DNA of 8,305 nt from Deltaproteobacteria bacterium (GCA_003695205.1 RFIO01000183.1:1-8305); one strand, 5' to 3'; shown: positions 1-6,708, numbered from the stretch's first letter. Notes: generated from the sequence alone by a model not told the origin. Numbers and translations are program-made.

Positions 1-41
1 ATGGTTCCGAAACCGAGCAATCCGACCCTGATCTCTTTCAT
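1..41 (-). CDS. hom: Homoserine dehydrogenase, N-terminal fragment (runs off the left edge)
   Basis: Only the first 13 complete codons are in the window, reading MKEIRVGLLGFGT, followed by an incomplete codon (AT_). The start is ATG at 41-39. It is preceded by a GGAG (47-44) that is close to the start, with 2 nt between. The peptide has a first beta strand running straight into a Rossmann nucleotide-binding loop (G-L-L-G-F-G-T), which is how bacterial NAD(P)-dependent homoserine dehydrogenases begin. That enzyme reduces aspartate semialdehyde to homoserine on the way to threonine and methionine. The gene starts 16 nt after the preceding stop codon, so it is probably the next gene of the same transcript. 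From memory, hom lies beside nusB in Geobacter-type genomes. Other Rossmann-fold dehydrogenases could begin in a similar way, so the call depends on the short motif plus context. Confidence 0.6.
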   Translation of the reverse strand, partial: MKEIRVGLLGFGT

Positions 42-57
42 AACTCCGTCTCTCTTT

Positions 58-525
58 TCACGCGTTGAAAATGATGGCTGAATGATCATGCATATAACTG
101 CGGTTGAAGGTTACCATGCACTCCATGTCGGCAAACTCCCCATTGCCCGCCAGCACCTGCAATGCCTCGACCCACCGCGCCGGTTCGATATCCCTTTCGA
201 CGGGCGGAGCAATGACCAGCGATCGAAATCCGGCATTTCGTGCGGTCATCAGAGCTTTTTGGCCCAGCACGTCCGGGCCTTCATCAGGCAAACCTGCCAG
301 CAACATGGCCCATTTCCCTGCCAGCCGTCGCCCCCCGCGCACCAGGAGGCTGCCCCCCTGTCCTTCCCCCTGTTCAAGGTGGCGCCGCAAAACACCCCCA
401 AGGCGCAGGTCGATCAGACCGGCCGGCCCGTCCGGCGCCTTGAGTGCCGGCTGGAAAAACGCCACCAGCAGATCAGTTTCGATCCGGTCTGGTGGCGACA
501 TTATTTCCTGCACCCGAAACGGCAT
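58..525 (-). CDS. Small protein resembling the N-terminal domain of M17 leucyl aminopeptidases, without the peptidase domain
   Basis: This 155-residue protein has no signal peptide or membrane segment. Its start aligns well with the N-terminal macro-like domain of M17 aminopeptidases such as PepA. A first strand (about residues 2-8) is followed by a hydrophobic strand LLVAFF (19-24), an Asp/Gly-rich helix region ending in GGVLRRHLEQGE (about 43-54), a strand near 59-62, and a second core strand AMLLAGL (about 73-79). The catalytic C-terminal peptidase domain, with its metal-binding Lys, Asp and Glu residues, is absent, because the reading frame ends cleanly at TGA 60-58. Any function is therefore non-peptidase and unknown. 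The ATG at 525-523 shares one base with the nusB stop (TGATG), suggesting translational coupling. An in-frame ATG at 501-499 has a better AGGA upstream, but starting there would remove the first strand of the domain. The family call is inference from the pattern of residues. Confidence 0.55.
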   Translation of the reverse strand: MPFRVQEIMSPPDRIETDLLVAFFQPALKAPDGPAGLIDLRLGGVLRRHLEQGEGQGGSLLVRGGRRLAGKWAMLLAGLPDEGPDVLGQKALMTARNAGFRSLVIAPPVERDIEPARWVEALQVLAGNGEFADMECMVTFNRSYMHDHSAIIFNA

Positions 526-995
526 CAGTTCTGGGCGGGCCGTTTTTCCCGGGCGATTCGGTCGAGGATGCCGTTAATGAAAGGAGCCGTTTCGGAGGTG
601 CCGTAGCGCTTGCCGATCTCGACCGCCTCGTTGATAGCCACGCTGGTTGGCACGTCAGGACAGTGCAACAGCTCGTAGGCGCCAAGACGCAGAAGCGCCA
701 GGTCGACCCTGGCCATGCGATCAATGCTCCAGTTGCTGCTGCAGCGGCTGACCAGATGGTCGATTTCGGCAAGGTGGGCATGGACTCCGCGCACCAGCCC
801 CTCGGCGAACAGCCTTGCGTCCTCGTTGACCGGAGCGTCGTCCGCCGGCTCGCCCAGGGCATCGTTCCTGAATCGGAAGTTGCTCCAGAAGTCGTTCAGA
901 ACGGCCTGCAGGTCATCCTCGGAACTTTTCATCCAGTAAATGATTTTCAGCGCCAGCTCGCGCCCCTGACGCCTGGTCCCCCTGCCACGCGACAT
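525..995 (-). CDS. nusB: Transcription antitermination factor NusB
   Basis: NusB binds boxA RNA together with S10 (NusE) and takes part in antitermination of rRNA operons. The 156-residue length and all-helical character fit the family. The N-terminus carries the usual basic patch and first helix (TRRQGRELALKIIYW, residues 7-21). The C-terminal half carries the family signature: ARVDLALLRLGAYELL, then VAINEAVEIGKRYG and FINGILDRI. The ATG at 995-993 directly follows the ribH stop TAA (998-996) with no intervening base, and an AAGG lies inside the end of ribH at a sensible distance. The ribH-nusB pairing is widespread in bacteria. The stop codon overlaps the next gene by one base. The identification is secure from sequence and context. 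Confidence 0.96.
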   Translation of the reverse strand: MSRGRGTRRQGRELALKIIYWMKSSEDDLQAVLNDFWSNFRFRNDALGEPADDAPVNEDARLFAEGLVRGVHAHLAEIDHLVSRCSSNWSIDRMARVDLALLRLGAYELLHCPDVPTSVAINEAVEIGKRYGTSETAPFINGILDRIAREKRPAQN

Positions 996-1460
996 TTACA
1001 GCGCCTTGCAGAGGTTGACCATTTCAATGGCGCCGATGGCGGCGTCAGCACCCTTGTTGCCGGCCTTGGTACCGGCACGCTCGACCGCCTGTTCGATGGT
1101 ATCGGTGGTCAGCACCCCGAAGACGACCGGCACGCCGGTTTCGAGGCCGACGGCGGCGACCCCCTTGGACACCTCGGCACTGACGTAGTCGAAATGCGGC
1201 GTTGCCCCCCTGATAACGGCTCCGAGACAGATAACGGCATCGTAGTTGCCGGAATCGGCCAGCTTGCGGGCTACAAGCGGAATTTCAAAGGAACCGGGCA
1301 CCTTGACGACAGTCAGGTCCTTTTCCTGAGCCCCGTGACGCGTCAGCGTGTCGAGAGCGCCTTCGAGAAGGCGGTCGCAGATGAAACTGTTGAAGCGGCT
1401 GACGATCAGCGCGAACCGGAATCCCCCGGCCTCCATTTTCCCTTCGATAACCCTGGTCAT
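996..1460 (-). CDS. ribH: 6,7-dimethyl-8-ribityllumazine synthase
   Basis: RibH condenses 5-amino-6-ribitylaminouracil with 3,4-dihydroxy-2-butanone 4-phosphate to give 6,7-dimethyl-8-ribityllumazine, the penultimate step of riboflavin synthesis. In this 154-residue protein the aromatic-binding SRFN (21-24), the SFEIP motif (57-61) and the GAVIRGATPHFDYV block (80-93) with catalytic His89 are all present. The substrate-binding run ERAGTKAGNKG (127-137), with the phosphate-contacting Arg128, is also present. The start is ATG 1460-1458, with GAGGAG (1473-1468) 7 nt upstream. A longer in-frame start at 1475 would lie on top of this ribosome-binding site and add five residues not typical of the family. 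The gene follows ribBA by 27 nt and abuts nusB. The length suits the capsid-forming or pentameric family; the oligomeric state cannot be read from the sequence. Confidence 0.97.
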   Translation of the reverse strand: MTRVIEGKMEAGGFRFALIVSRFNSFICDRLLEGALDTLTRHGAQEKDLTVVKVPGSFEIPLVARKLADSGNYDAVICLGAVIRGATPHFDYVSAEVSKGVAAVGLETGVPVVFGVLTTDTIEQAVERAGTKAGNKGADAAIGAIEMVNLCKAL

Positions 1461-1467
1461 GAAAATT

Positions 1468-1473
1468 CTCCTC
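1468..1473 (-). promoter_or_regulatory. Ribosome-binding site of ribH
   Basis: GAGGAG on the minus strand, ending 7 nt before the ATG at 1460. It fixes the start of ribH against the longer in-frame candidate at 1475, which overlaps it. Confidence 0.8.
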
Positions 1474-1487
1474 AAAGGTTCTGGCTG

Positions 1488-2693
1488 TCAGATATTTTCA
1501 AGCAGGTGTCCGAGCTTTTCCCGCTTGGTCTTCAGATATTTGAGATTGTCGCCGGTCGGCTCGACCTGAATCGGTACCCTTTCGACAATCTCCAGGCCAT
1601 ACCCCTCCAGACCGACGATCTTGCGCGGATTGTTGGTCATCAGCCGGATCTGACGCACCCCGAGTTCCGACAGAATCTGGGCACCGATGCCGTAGTCGCG
1701 CAGGTCGGCCTTGAAGCCTAGCATCTCATTGGCCTCGACCGTATCGCACCCCTGGTCCTGCAGGGCATAGGCTTTCAGCTTGTTGATCAGACCGATACCC
1801 CTGCCTTCCTGCCGCATGTAGAGAATAACGCCGACCCCGTCCTCGGCGATCATGCTCATGGCGGCATGCAGCTGGTCGCCGCAGTCGCAGCGCTGGGAGC
1901 CGAAAACGTCCCCGGTCAGACATTCGCTGTGCACTCGCACCAAGACCGGTTTGCTCGGGTCGATCTCTCCCTTGACCAGGGCGAGGTGGTTGAGACTGTC
2001 GACATCATTTTCGTAGGCGATGGCGGTGAATTCACCGCCAAAGGGGGTCGGAAGAACTGTTTCGGCGGCGCGTCGGACGAGAAGCTCCTTTCGCATCCGG
2101 TAGGCCACCAGATCAGCTATGGTGACGATCTTGAGATCATGTTCCTTTGCGAACTTCTGCAGTTCGGGCATCCGTGCCATGGTGCCGTCTTCGTTCATAA
2201 TCTCGCAGATCACGCCGTACGGCTTCAGGCCGGCCAGTCGGGCAAGGTCGACCGAACCTTCGGTCTGACCTGCACGCACCAGAACGCCGCCTTTTTTGGC
2301 ACGCAGGGGAAAAACGTGCCCCGGGCGAGCCAAGTCGGACGCGCTGGTTTCATCGGCAATGGCGACCTGTATCGTGCGCGCCCGGTCGGCGGCGGAAATG
2401 CCGGTGGTGACGCCGCGACGAGCCTCGATCGATACGGTGAAGGCCGTACCGAAGGAGGAGGAATTCTCCCGCACCATCAGGGGAAGATCGAGATAGTCGG
2501 CGCGTTCCTCGGTCAGAGACAGGCAGATCAGCCCCCGCCCGAATTTGGCCATGAAGTTGATGGCCTCGGGTGTCACCTTTTCGGCGGCCATGGTCAGGTC
2601 GCCTTCGTTTTCGCGATCCTCGTCGTCGACAAGAATGACCATCTTGCCCTGGCGGATATCCTCCAGAGCGGCTTCTATTTTGGCGATGGGCAT
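1488..2693 (-). CDS. ribBA: Bifunctional 3,4-dihydroxy-2-butanone-4-phosphate synthase / GTP cyclohydrolase II
   Basis: This 401-residue fusion supplies both branches of riboflavin synthesis. The N-terminal RibB half (about 1-203) converts ribulose 5-phosphate to DHBP plus formate. The C-terminal RibA half (about 208-401) opens GTP. In RibB the acidic loop DDEDRENEGD (23-32), the GVTTGISAADR block (94-104) and RPGHVFPLRA (123-132) are intact. The position equal to E. coli His153 (normally G-H-T-E) is Gln143 here (GQTEGSVDL, 142-150). In RibA the zinc cysteines are Cys258, Cys269 and Cys271 (SECLTGDVFGSQRCDCG), followed by RQEGRGIGL (294-302) and LMTNNPRKI (351-359), so this half looks fully functional. 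The start is ATG 2693-2691 with AAGGGA (2707-2702) 8 nt upstream. A longer frame reaching 2747 would overlap ribE and lacks family similarity. The gene lies 28 nt after ribE. Confidence 0.96.
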   Translation of the reverse strand: MPIAKIEAALEDIRQGKMVILVDDEDRENEGDLTMAAEKVTPEAINFMAKFGRGLICLSLTEERADYLDLPLMVRENSSSFGTAFTVSIEARRGVTTGISAADRARTIQVAIADETSASDLARPGHVFPLRAKKGGVLVRAGQTEGSVDLARLAGLKPYGVICEIMNEDGTMARMPELQKFAKEHDLKIVTIADLVAYRMRKELLVRRAAETVLPTPFGGEFTAIAYENDVDSLNHLALVKGEIDPSKPVLVRVHSECLTGDVFGSQRCDCGDQLHAAMSMIAEDGVGVILYMRQEGRGIGLINKLKAYALQDQGCDTVEANEMLGFKADLRDYGIGAQILSELGVRQIRLMTNNPRKIVGLEGYGLEIVERVPIQVEPTGDNLKYLKTKREKLGHLLENI

Positions 2694-2721
2694 GACTGCG
2701 GTCCCTTTCCTTCCTTGCTGA

Positions 2722-3369
2722 TTATGACAGAAATCCGCTGCGGGCAAGATCCTCGAGGCTGAGTCCGCCAGGTTTTTCAGGCCGACCTTTCATCAGCCTC
2801 TCAATGTACTTGCCCAGGATATCCGTCTCGATGTTTACACGTCTGCCGGCGTTCATCCCGGCAAGGGTGGTTTTTTCCAGTGTATGTGGGATGATGGCGA
2901 CGGAAAACCCACGGTCATGAACCCGGTTGACCGTCAGGCTGATTCCGTCGATGGCGACAGACCCCTTGTCGACGAGGTAGCGCAGGGCTTCAGGCTCGAG
3001 GGAAAAGTCCAGAATTTCCGCATTCCCCTGGCGCTGGCGGGTTTCAAGTGTCGCGACCGCGTCAACGTGCCCGGTGACAATGTGCCCGCCGAGGCGATCC
3101 CCCAGTTGCAGGGCCCGTTCGAGATTGACGACATCTCCGACCCGCAGGCTGCCAAGAACCGTCCGGTCGAGAGTTTCGGGGGACACGTCGACGGTAAAAT
3201 CATCCAGGCCCTTGTGCACCACGGTCAGGCAGGCGCCATTGACCGCGACACTGTCTCCCAGTTGCAGTTCTTCGACCGGAAGCTTTGTTGCGACGGTCAG
3301 CCGGCACAGGCTGCCTCCACGGTCAAAACGCTTCAGACGGCCGACATCTTCAATCAATCCGGTGAACAA
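2722..3369 (-). CDS. ribE: Riboflavin synthase, alpha chain
   Basis: This enzyme dismutates two molecules of 6,7-dimethyl-8-ribityllumazine to riboflavin and 5-amino-6-ribitylaminouracil. The 215-residue protein shows the family's internal duplication. The N-terminal barrel (about 1-97) begins with the invariant FTGLIE and contains VAVNGACLTV (41-50) and PETLDRT (64-70). The second barrel (about 98-190) contains GGHIVTGHVD (94-103), VAIDGISLTVN (138-148) and PHTLEKTTL (161-169). The start codon is TTG at 3369-3367. No ATG is available at this position, the family almost always begins M-F-T-G, and a GCGGAG lies 8 nt upstream. The start overlaps the end of ribD by 16 nt, implying translational coupling. 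In some annotations this gene is called ribC or ribB; E. coli usage reserves ribE for lumazine synthase. Confidence 0.96.
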   Translation of the reverse strand: MFTGLIEDVGRLKRFDRGGSLCRLTVATKLPVEELQLGDSVAVNGACLTVVHKGLDDFTVDVSPETLDRTVLGSLRVGDVVNLERALQLGDRLGGHIVTGHVDAVATLETRQRQGNAEILDFSLEPEALRYLVDKGSVAIDGISLTVNRVHDRGFSVAIIPHTLEKTTLAGMNAGRRVNIETDILGKYIERLMKGRPEKPGGLSLEDLARSGFLS

Positions 3370-4472
3370 GGCACGAACTCCGCGTCGACAACCAGGTCAC
3401 ATCCCATTCGTTCCACACGGTGATAACGCAACCGGTGGGCCGCTCTTATATAGCCTACATCAGGGCCACTGAAAAGCCCCCTGGCATCCGACCCTCCAAA
3501 AAGCCGTGGGGCCAGATAGAGCCGCAGTCGGTCAACCAGCCCGGCCCGCAGCATGCTGTGGTTAAGCGATGCGCCGCCTTCAAGCATCAGGTGCATCAGA
3601 TCCCGCCGACCAAGCTCGTCGAGCAGACCTGCCAGGTCGACCCCCTGTCCCTCGATTTCGTCGCAGACGATGATTTCGGCGCCAGCCCGCTCAAGTTCCC
3701 TGCGCTTGTCACCAGGGGCCTCGGGGGTGGTGGCAATGAACGTCGGCACTTCCGATGCCATCATCAGCATCGCAGCGTCGGCAGGCATGCGCAGGCGACT
3801 GTCGACGACAACCCGTACAGGGTCTCGCCCACCTCCCTCTGGCAGGCGGGTATTCAGACGCGGGTTGTCCCGCAGCACAGTACCCACCCCGACCATGATA
3901 GCGTCAACCCGGTCGCGGAACCGGTGAACATCAAGCCGACTCTCCTCGCAGGATATCCACTGGCTTTCACCATGGCTTGTGGCGGTGGCACCGTCAAGGG
4001 TGATCGCCGCCTTCAGGGTCACCAGAGGGCGACCGTTGAGGATATGGCGACGGAAGGGGCCGATAAGCCAGGAACACTCCTCCTCGAGAATGCCAGTCTT
4101 CACCTCGACACCGGCCTTCTCAAGCATGGCGACCCCGCGACCAGCCACCTGTGGATTGGGGTCCAGGGCACCAACGACAACACGCTTGACACCGGCCTCG
4201 ATCAGGGCCCTGGCGCAAGGCCCGGTACGCCCGGTGTGGGAGCAGGGCTCCAGGGTGACGTAAATATCTGCGCCCCTGGCACCTTCACCCGCCTGAAGCA
4301 GTGCCTCGATTTCTGCGTGCGGCATCCCGGCGCGCTGGTGCCAACCCTCTCCGATGACGGCATTGTCACGAACCAGCACGGCCCCCACCGGGGGGTTGGG
4401 CCGTGTCCTGCCCTCACCATTGCCGGCAAGTTCGAGCGCGCGGCGCATCAACTGCAGGTCTCGGGACTCCAT
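3354..4472 (-). CDS. ribD: Bifunctional diaminohydroxyphosphoribosylaminopyrimidine deaminase / 5-amino-6-(5-phosphoribosylamino)uracil reductase
   Basis: RibD carries out the second and third steps of riboflavin synthesis: deamination of the pyrimidine ring, then NADPH-dependent reduction of the ribosyl side chain. The 372-residue protein has the normal domain order. The deaminase domain (about 1-145) contains PNPPVGAVLV (25-34), HAE with zinc ligand His52 and proton shuttle Glu54, and the zinc motif PCSHTGRTGPC (76-86) with Cys77 and Cys86. The reductase domain (about 148-372) contains TLKAAITLDG (152-161) with conserved Lys154, GESQWIS (168-174), VGVGTVLRDNPRL (194-206) and LEGGASLN (297-304). 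The residue after LDG, usually Lys or Arg, is Ala162. The start ATG shares one base with the nrdR stop (TAATG), and the end overlaps ribE by 16 nt. The nrdR-ribD adjacency is conserved across many proteobacteria. Confidence 0.96.
   Translation of the reverse strand: MESRDLQLMRRALELAGNGEGRTRPNPPVGAVLVRDNAVIGEGWHQRAGMPHAEIEALLQAGEGARGADIYVTLEPCSHTGRTGPCARALIEAGVKRVVVGALDPNPQVAGRGVAMLEKAGVEVKTGILEEECSWLIGPFRRHILNGRPLVTLKAAITLDGATATSHGESQWISCEESRLDVHRFRDRVDAIMVGVGTVLRDNPRLNTRLPEGGGRDPVRVVVDSRLRMPADAAMLMMASEVPTFIATTPEAPGDKRRELERAGAEIIVCDEIEGQGVDLAGLLDELGRRDLMHLMLEGGASLNHSMLRAGLVDRLRLYLAPRLFGGSDARGLFSGPDVGYIRAAHRLRYHRVERMGCDLVVDAEFVPCSPD
3378..3383 (-). promoter_or_regulatory. Ribosome-binding site supporting the TTG start of ribE
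   Basis: GCGGAG on the minus strand, inside the 3' end of ribD and 8 nt before the TTG at 3369. With the conserved FTGLIE start of the protein, it decides for the non-ATG start. Confidence 0.65.
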
Positions 4473-4948
4473 TACCTTCCCTTGGATGCTCCCTGGTTCT
4501 GTGCCAGAAGCTCCTGCAGCTCGCTCATGAACTCATTGATATCGCGAAACTGCCTGTAGACGGAGGCGAAGCGCACGTAGGCAACCTCGTCGAGGTCATG
4601 AAGTATCTGCATCACCATCTCGCCAATTCGGCTGGCATCGATCTCCTTGTCTCCGCTTTCCTGCAGGGTCGTCTCCAGGCTGTCGACCGCCTTTTCAATG
4701 GTTTCAATGGATACTGGCCGTTTTTCGCAGGCCCGCTGCATGCCGGCGATGATCTTGGTGCGATCAAAAGGCTCGCGGCGACCGTCCTTCTTGACGACCA
4801 GAGGCAGGGTTTCCTCGATGCGCTCGTAGGTGGTGAATCGCTTTTCACAGCCGGCGCATTCCCGCCTCCGTCGGATGTTGTTGCCATCCTTGCCCAGGCG
4901 GGAATCAACAACTCGGGTATCACCGAAACCACAGAAAGGACACTTCAT
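4472..4948 (-). CDS. nrdR: Transcriptional repressor NrdR
   Basis: NrdR is a zinc-ribbon plus ATP-cone repressor that senses ATP/dATP and shuts down ribonucleotide reductase genes by binding NrdR boxes. The 158-residue protein begins with the diagnostic MKCPFCG. The zinc ligands are Cys3, Cys6, Cys31 and Cys34, with the basic DNA-contacting run IRRRREC (25-31) between the two pairs. The ATP-cone domain follows from about residue 49 (VVKKDGRREPFDRTKI) to about 139, ending with the typical YVRFASVYRQFRDI (104-117). The start ATG overlaps the preceding dCMP deaminase stop (ATGA, 4-nt overlap), and its stop overlaps the ribD start by one base. No ribonucleotide reductase gene and no obvious NrdR box are in the window, so its targets lie elsewhere. 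Confidence 0.97.
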   Translation of the reverse strand: MKCPFCGFGDTRVVDSRLGKDGNNIRRRRECAGCEKRFTTYERIEETLPLVVKKDGRREPFDRTKIIAGMQRACEKRPVSIETIEKAVDSLETTLQESGDKEIDASRIGEMVMQILHDLDEVAYVRFASVYRQFRDINEFMSELQELLAQNQGASKGR

Positions 4949-5400
4949 CCCTCACCCTCCTCGGCAAATTCTACCAGTTCGATCCGCGCCTCCTGCAACA
5001 TCTGCAGCGAGAGCTCATCCGGGTAGCCTTCCAGGTAGACAACCTTGCGAATCCCGGCGTTAATCAGCATCTTGGTGCAGATAATACAGGGCGAATGGGT
5101 GCAGTACAGAACTCCGCCATCGAGATTGACCCCATGCCGGGCCGCCTGAATGATGGCGTTCTGTTCGGCGTGCAGCCCCCGGCAAAGCTCGTGGCGCTGG
5201 CCAGAGGGAACCTTGAGCTGCTCGCGCAGGCAACCGGTCACCTCGCAATGGGTAATGCCGGACGGCGTGCCATTATAACCCGTTGCCAGAATGTTCCTGT
5301 CCTTGACCACGACCGCGCCGACCTGCCGGCGCAGGCAGGTCGAGCGACTGGCAACCAGCCCGGCGATATCGATGAAGTAGCGGTCCCAGCCGGGGCGCAT
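4945..5400 (-). CDS. dCMP deaminase (ComEB-type cytidine/deoxycytidylate deaminase)
   Basis: The likely reaction is zinc-dependent deamination of dCMP to dUMP, the substrate of thymidylate synthase. The 151-residue length is normal for the bacterial family. The zinc site is complete: His77 and catalytic Glu79 in HAEQNAI (77-83), and Cys105 and Cys108 in SPCIICTKML (103-112). The N-terminal block QVGAVVVKDRNILATGYNGTPSG (26-48) and the segment SGQRHELCRGLHAE (66-79) separate dCMP deaminases from cytidine and guanine deaminases. It starts with ATG 5400-5398, three bases after the glyA stop, and overlaps nrdR by 4 nt. The tight coupling to NrdR and GlyA fits a role in dTTP supply. Allosteric behaviour (dCTP/dTTP) cannot be judged from the sequence. 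Confidence 0.92.
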   Translation of the reverse strand: MRPGWDRYFIDIAGLVASRSTCLRRQVGAVVVKDRNILATGYNGTPSGITHCEVTGCLREQLKVPSGQRHELCRGLHAEQNAIIQAARHGVNLDGGVLYCTHSPCIICTKMLINAGIRKVVYLEGYPDELSLQMLQEARIELVEFAEEGEG

Positions 5401-5403
5401 GGC

Positions 5404-6654
5404 TCAGACCAGCCTGTGGGCGTAAAGCGGGAAGCGCTGGCAAAGCTCCCGAACTTCGCCACGAATCCGCTTGAGCACCTGGTCGTTGTCGATATTCGCC
5501 AGAGCTTCGGCAATCCAGGCTCCTACCTGGCGCATCTCCTCCTCACCCAGGCCGCGCGTCGTAGTCGCCGGAGTACCGATGCGGATGCCGCTGGTCACGA
5601 AGGGCGAACGCGTATCGAAGGGGACGGCATTCTTGTTGACGGTAATCCCGGCCTTTTCAAGAGTTGCCTCGGCCACCTTGCCGGTCAATTCGGTGCCGGT
5701 GAAATCGACCAGCATCAGATGATTGTCGGTACCGCCGGAAACCAGGTTGAAGCCCTTGTCAACCAGGGTCTCGGCAAGGGCGCGGGCGTTTTTGACCACC
5801 TGCCTCGCGTAGGTCCTGAACTCGGGCTGAAGGGCTTCCTTCAGAGCCACAGCCTTGGCGGCAATCACGTGCATGAGCGGACCACCCTGAATGCCGGGGA
5901 AGATGTTGCTGTTAAGTTTTTTGCCCCACTCCTCGGTGCAGAGGATCATTCCGCCGCGCGGGCCTCGCAGCGTTTTGTGGGTGGTGGTGGTGACGAATTC
6001 GGCATGCGGGACCGGGCTGGGGTGTTCGCCGGCGGCCACAAGGCCAGCGATATGCGCCATATCGACCATGACCACCGCCCCGACCTTGTCGGCCACGGCA
6101 CGAAAGGCGGCGAAATCGATTGTGCGCGGGTAGGCGCTGGCGCCAACCACGATCAGTTTCGGTTTATGCTCCAGGGCCAGACGTTCAACCTCGTCGTAAT
6201 CGATGGTGCCGGTCTCCTTCTTAACGCCGTAGGGGACGATATTGTAGAGTTTGCCGGAAAAGTTGACGGGGGAACCGTGGGTGAGATGACCGCCGTGAGC
6301 GAGATTCATCCCAAGGACGGTGTCGCCCGGCTGGCAGACTGCCATGTAGACCGCCATGTTGGCCTGGGAACCGGAATGAGCCTGGACATTGGCATGCTCG
6401 GCGCCGAACAGCTCCCGTGCCCGGTCGATGGCAAGCTGTTCCGCGACATCGACGAACTCGCAGCCGCCGTAGTAGCGCTTGCCGGGATAACCCTCTGCAT
6501 ACTTGTTGGTCAGTACCGACCCCTGGGCCTGCAGGACCCGTTCGCTGACGAAGTTTTCCGAGGCGATGAACTCGAGGCTGAACTCCTGTCGCTCGGTTTC
6601 GTTGCGGATGGCTTTGGCGATTTCGGGATCAAATCCGGTCAGCAGGTCTTGCAT
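5404..6654 (-). CDS. glyA: Serine hydroxymethyltransferase
   Basis: This PLP enzyme interconverts serine and glycine while loading tetrahydrofolate to give 5,10-methylene-THF, the main source of one-carbon units for thymidylate, purines and methionine. The 416-residue protein matches bacterial SHMT in length. Visible landmarks are FIASENFVS (29-37), TNKYAEGYPGKRYYGG (49-64), HSGSQAN (93-99), the cofactor-ring Asp198 and His201 in VDMAHIAGL (197-205), and the Schiff-base Lys227 in VTTTTHKTLRGPRGG (221-235). The start is ATG 6654-6652, because GGAGGAG (6666-6660) lies 5 nt upstream and the family-typical N-terminus begins there. The same frame stays open to 6837 but would run through the intergenic hairpin and into rpiB. 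A hairpin separates it from rpiB, so it may be the first gene of its own transcript, though no convincing promoter is visible in the short leader. Confidence 0.97.
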   Translation of the reverse strand: MQDLLTGFDPEIAKAIRNETERQEFSLEFIASENFVSERVLQAQGSVLTNKYAEGYPGKRYYGGCEFVDVAEQLAIDRARELFGAEHANVQAHSGSQANMAVYMAVCQPGDTVLGMNLAHGGHLTHGSPVNFSGKLYNIVPYGVKKETGTIDYDEVERLALEHKPKLIVVGASAYPRTIDFAAFRAVADKVGAVVMVDMAHIAGLVAAGEHPSPVPHAEFVTTTTHKTLRGPRGGMILCTEEWGKKLNSNIFPGIQGGPLMHVIAAKAVALKEALQPEFRTYARQVVKNARALAETLVDKGFNLVSGGTDNHLMLVDFTGTELTGKVAEATLEKAGITVNKNAVPFDTRSPFVTSGIRIGTPATTTRGLGEEEMRQVGAWIAEALANIDNDQVLKRIRGEVRELCQRFPLYAHRLV

Positions 6655-6659
6655 TGAAT

Positions 6660-6666
6660 CTCCTCC
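6660..6666 (-). promoter_or_regulatory. Ribosome-binding site of glyA
   Basis: GGAGGAG on the minus strand with 5 nt to the ATG at 6654, a near-perfect Shine-Dalgarno. It settles the glyA start against the longer open frame that reaches upstream. Confidence 0.85.
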
Positions 6667-6708
6667 AGTCTTACGCGGCCGGCAACCCGGCGCCTGTTTG
6701 TTCGGGTC

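Noticed and set aside
444..1721. Long plus-strand open frame of 425 codons opposite ribBA, ribH and nusB
   Set aside because: It lies antisense to three clearly recognisable conserved genes and has no family resemblance. Long opposite-strand frames are expected from the codon bias of GC-rich genes.
1461..3369. Search for an FMN riboswitch (RFN element) ahead of the riboflavin genes
   Set aside because: The gaps before ribE, ribBA and ribH are overlapping or below 30 nt, far too short for the element, and no RFN-like conserved blocks were seen.
3420..4559. Plus-strand open frame of 379 codons opposite ribD
   Set aside because: It is antisense to a complete RibD with intact zinc and reductase motifs, so it is a composition artefact.
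5095..6657. Plus-strand open frame of 520 codons covering glyA and part of the dCMP deaminase gene
   Set aside because: It is the antisense shadow of glyA; the translated sequence is low in recognisable motifs, and the real SHMT motifs are on the minus strand.
6678..6691. Small GCCGG/CCGGC hairpin in the glyA leader as a regulatory element
   Set aside because: Five base pairs in GC-rich DNA are expected by chance. No riboswitch consensus or T-run accompanies it, so it is not called as a feature.
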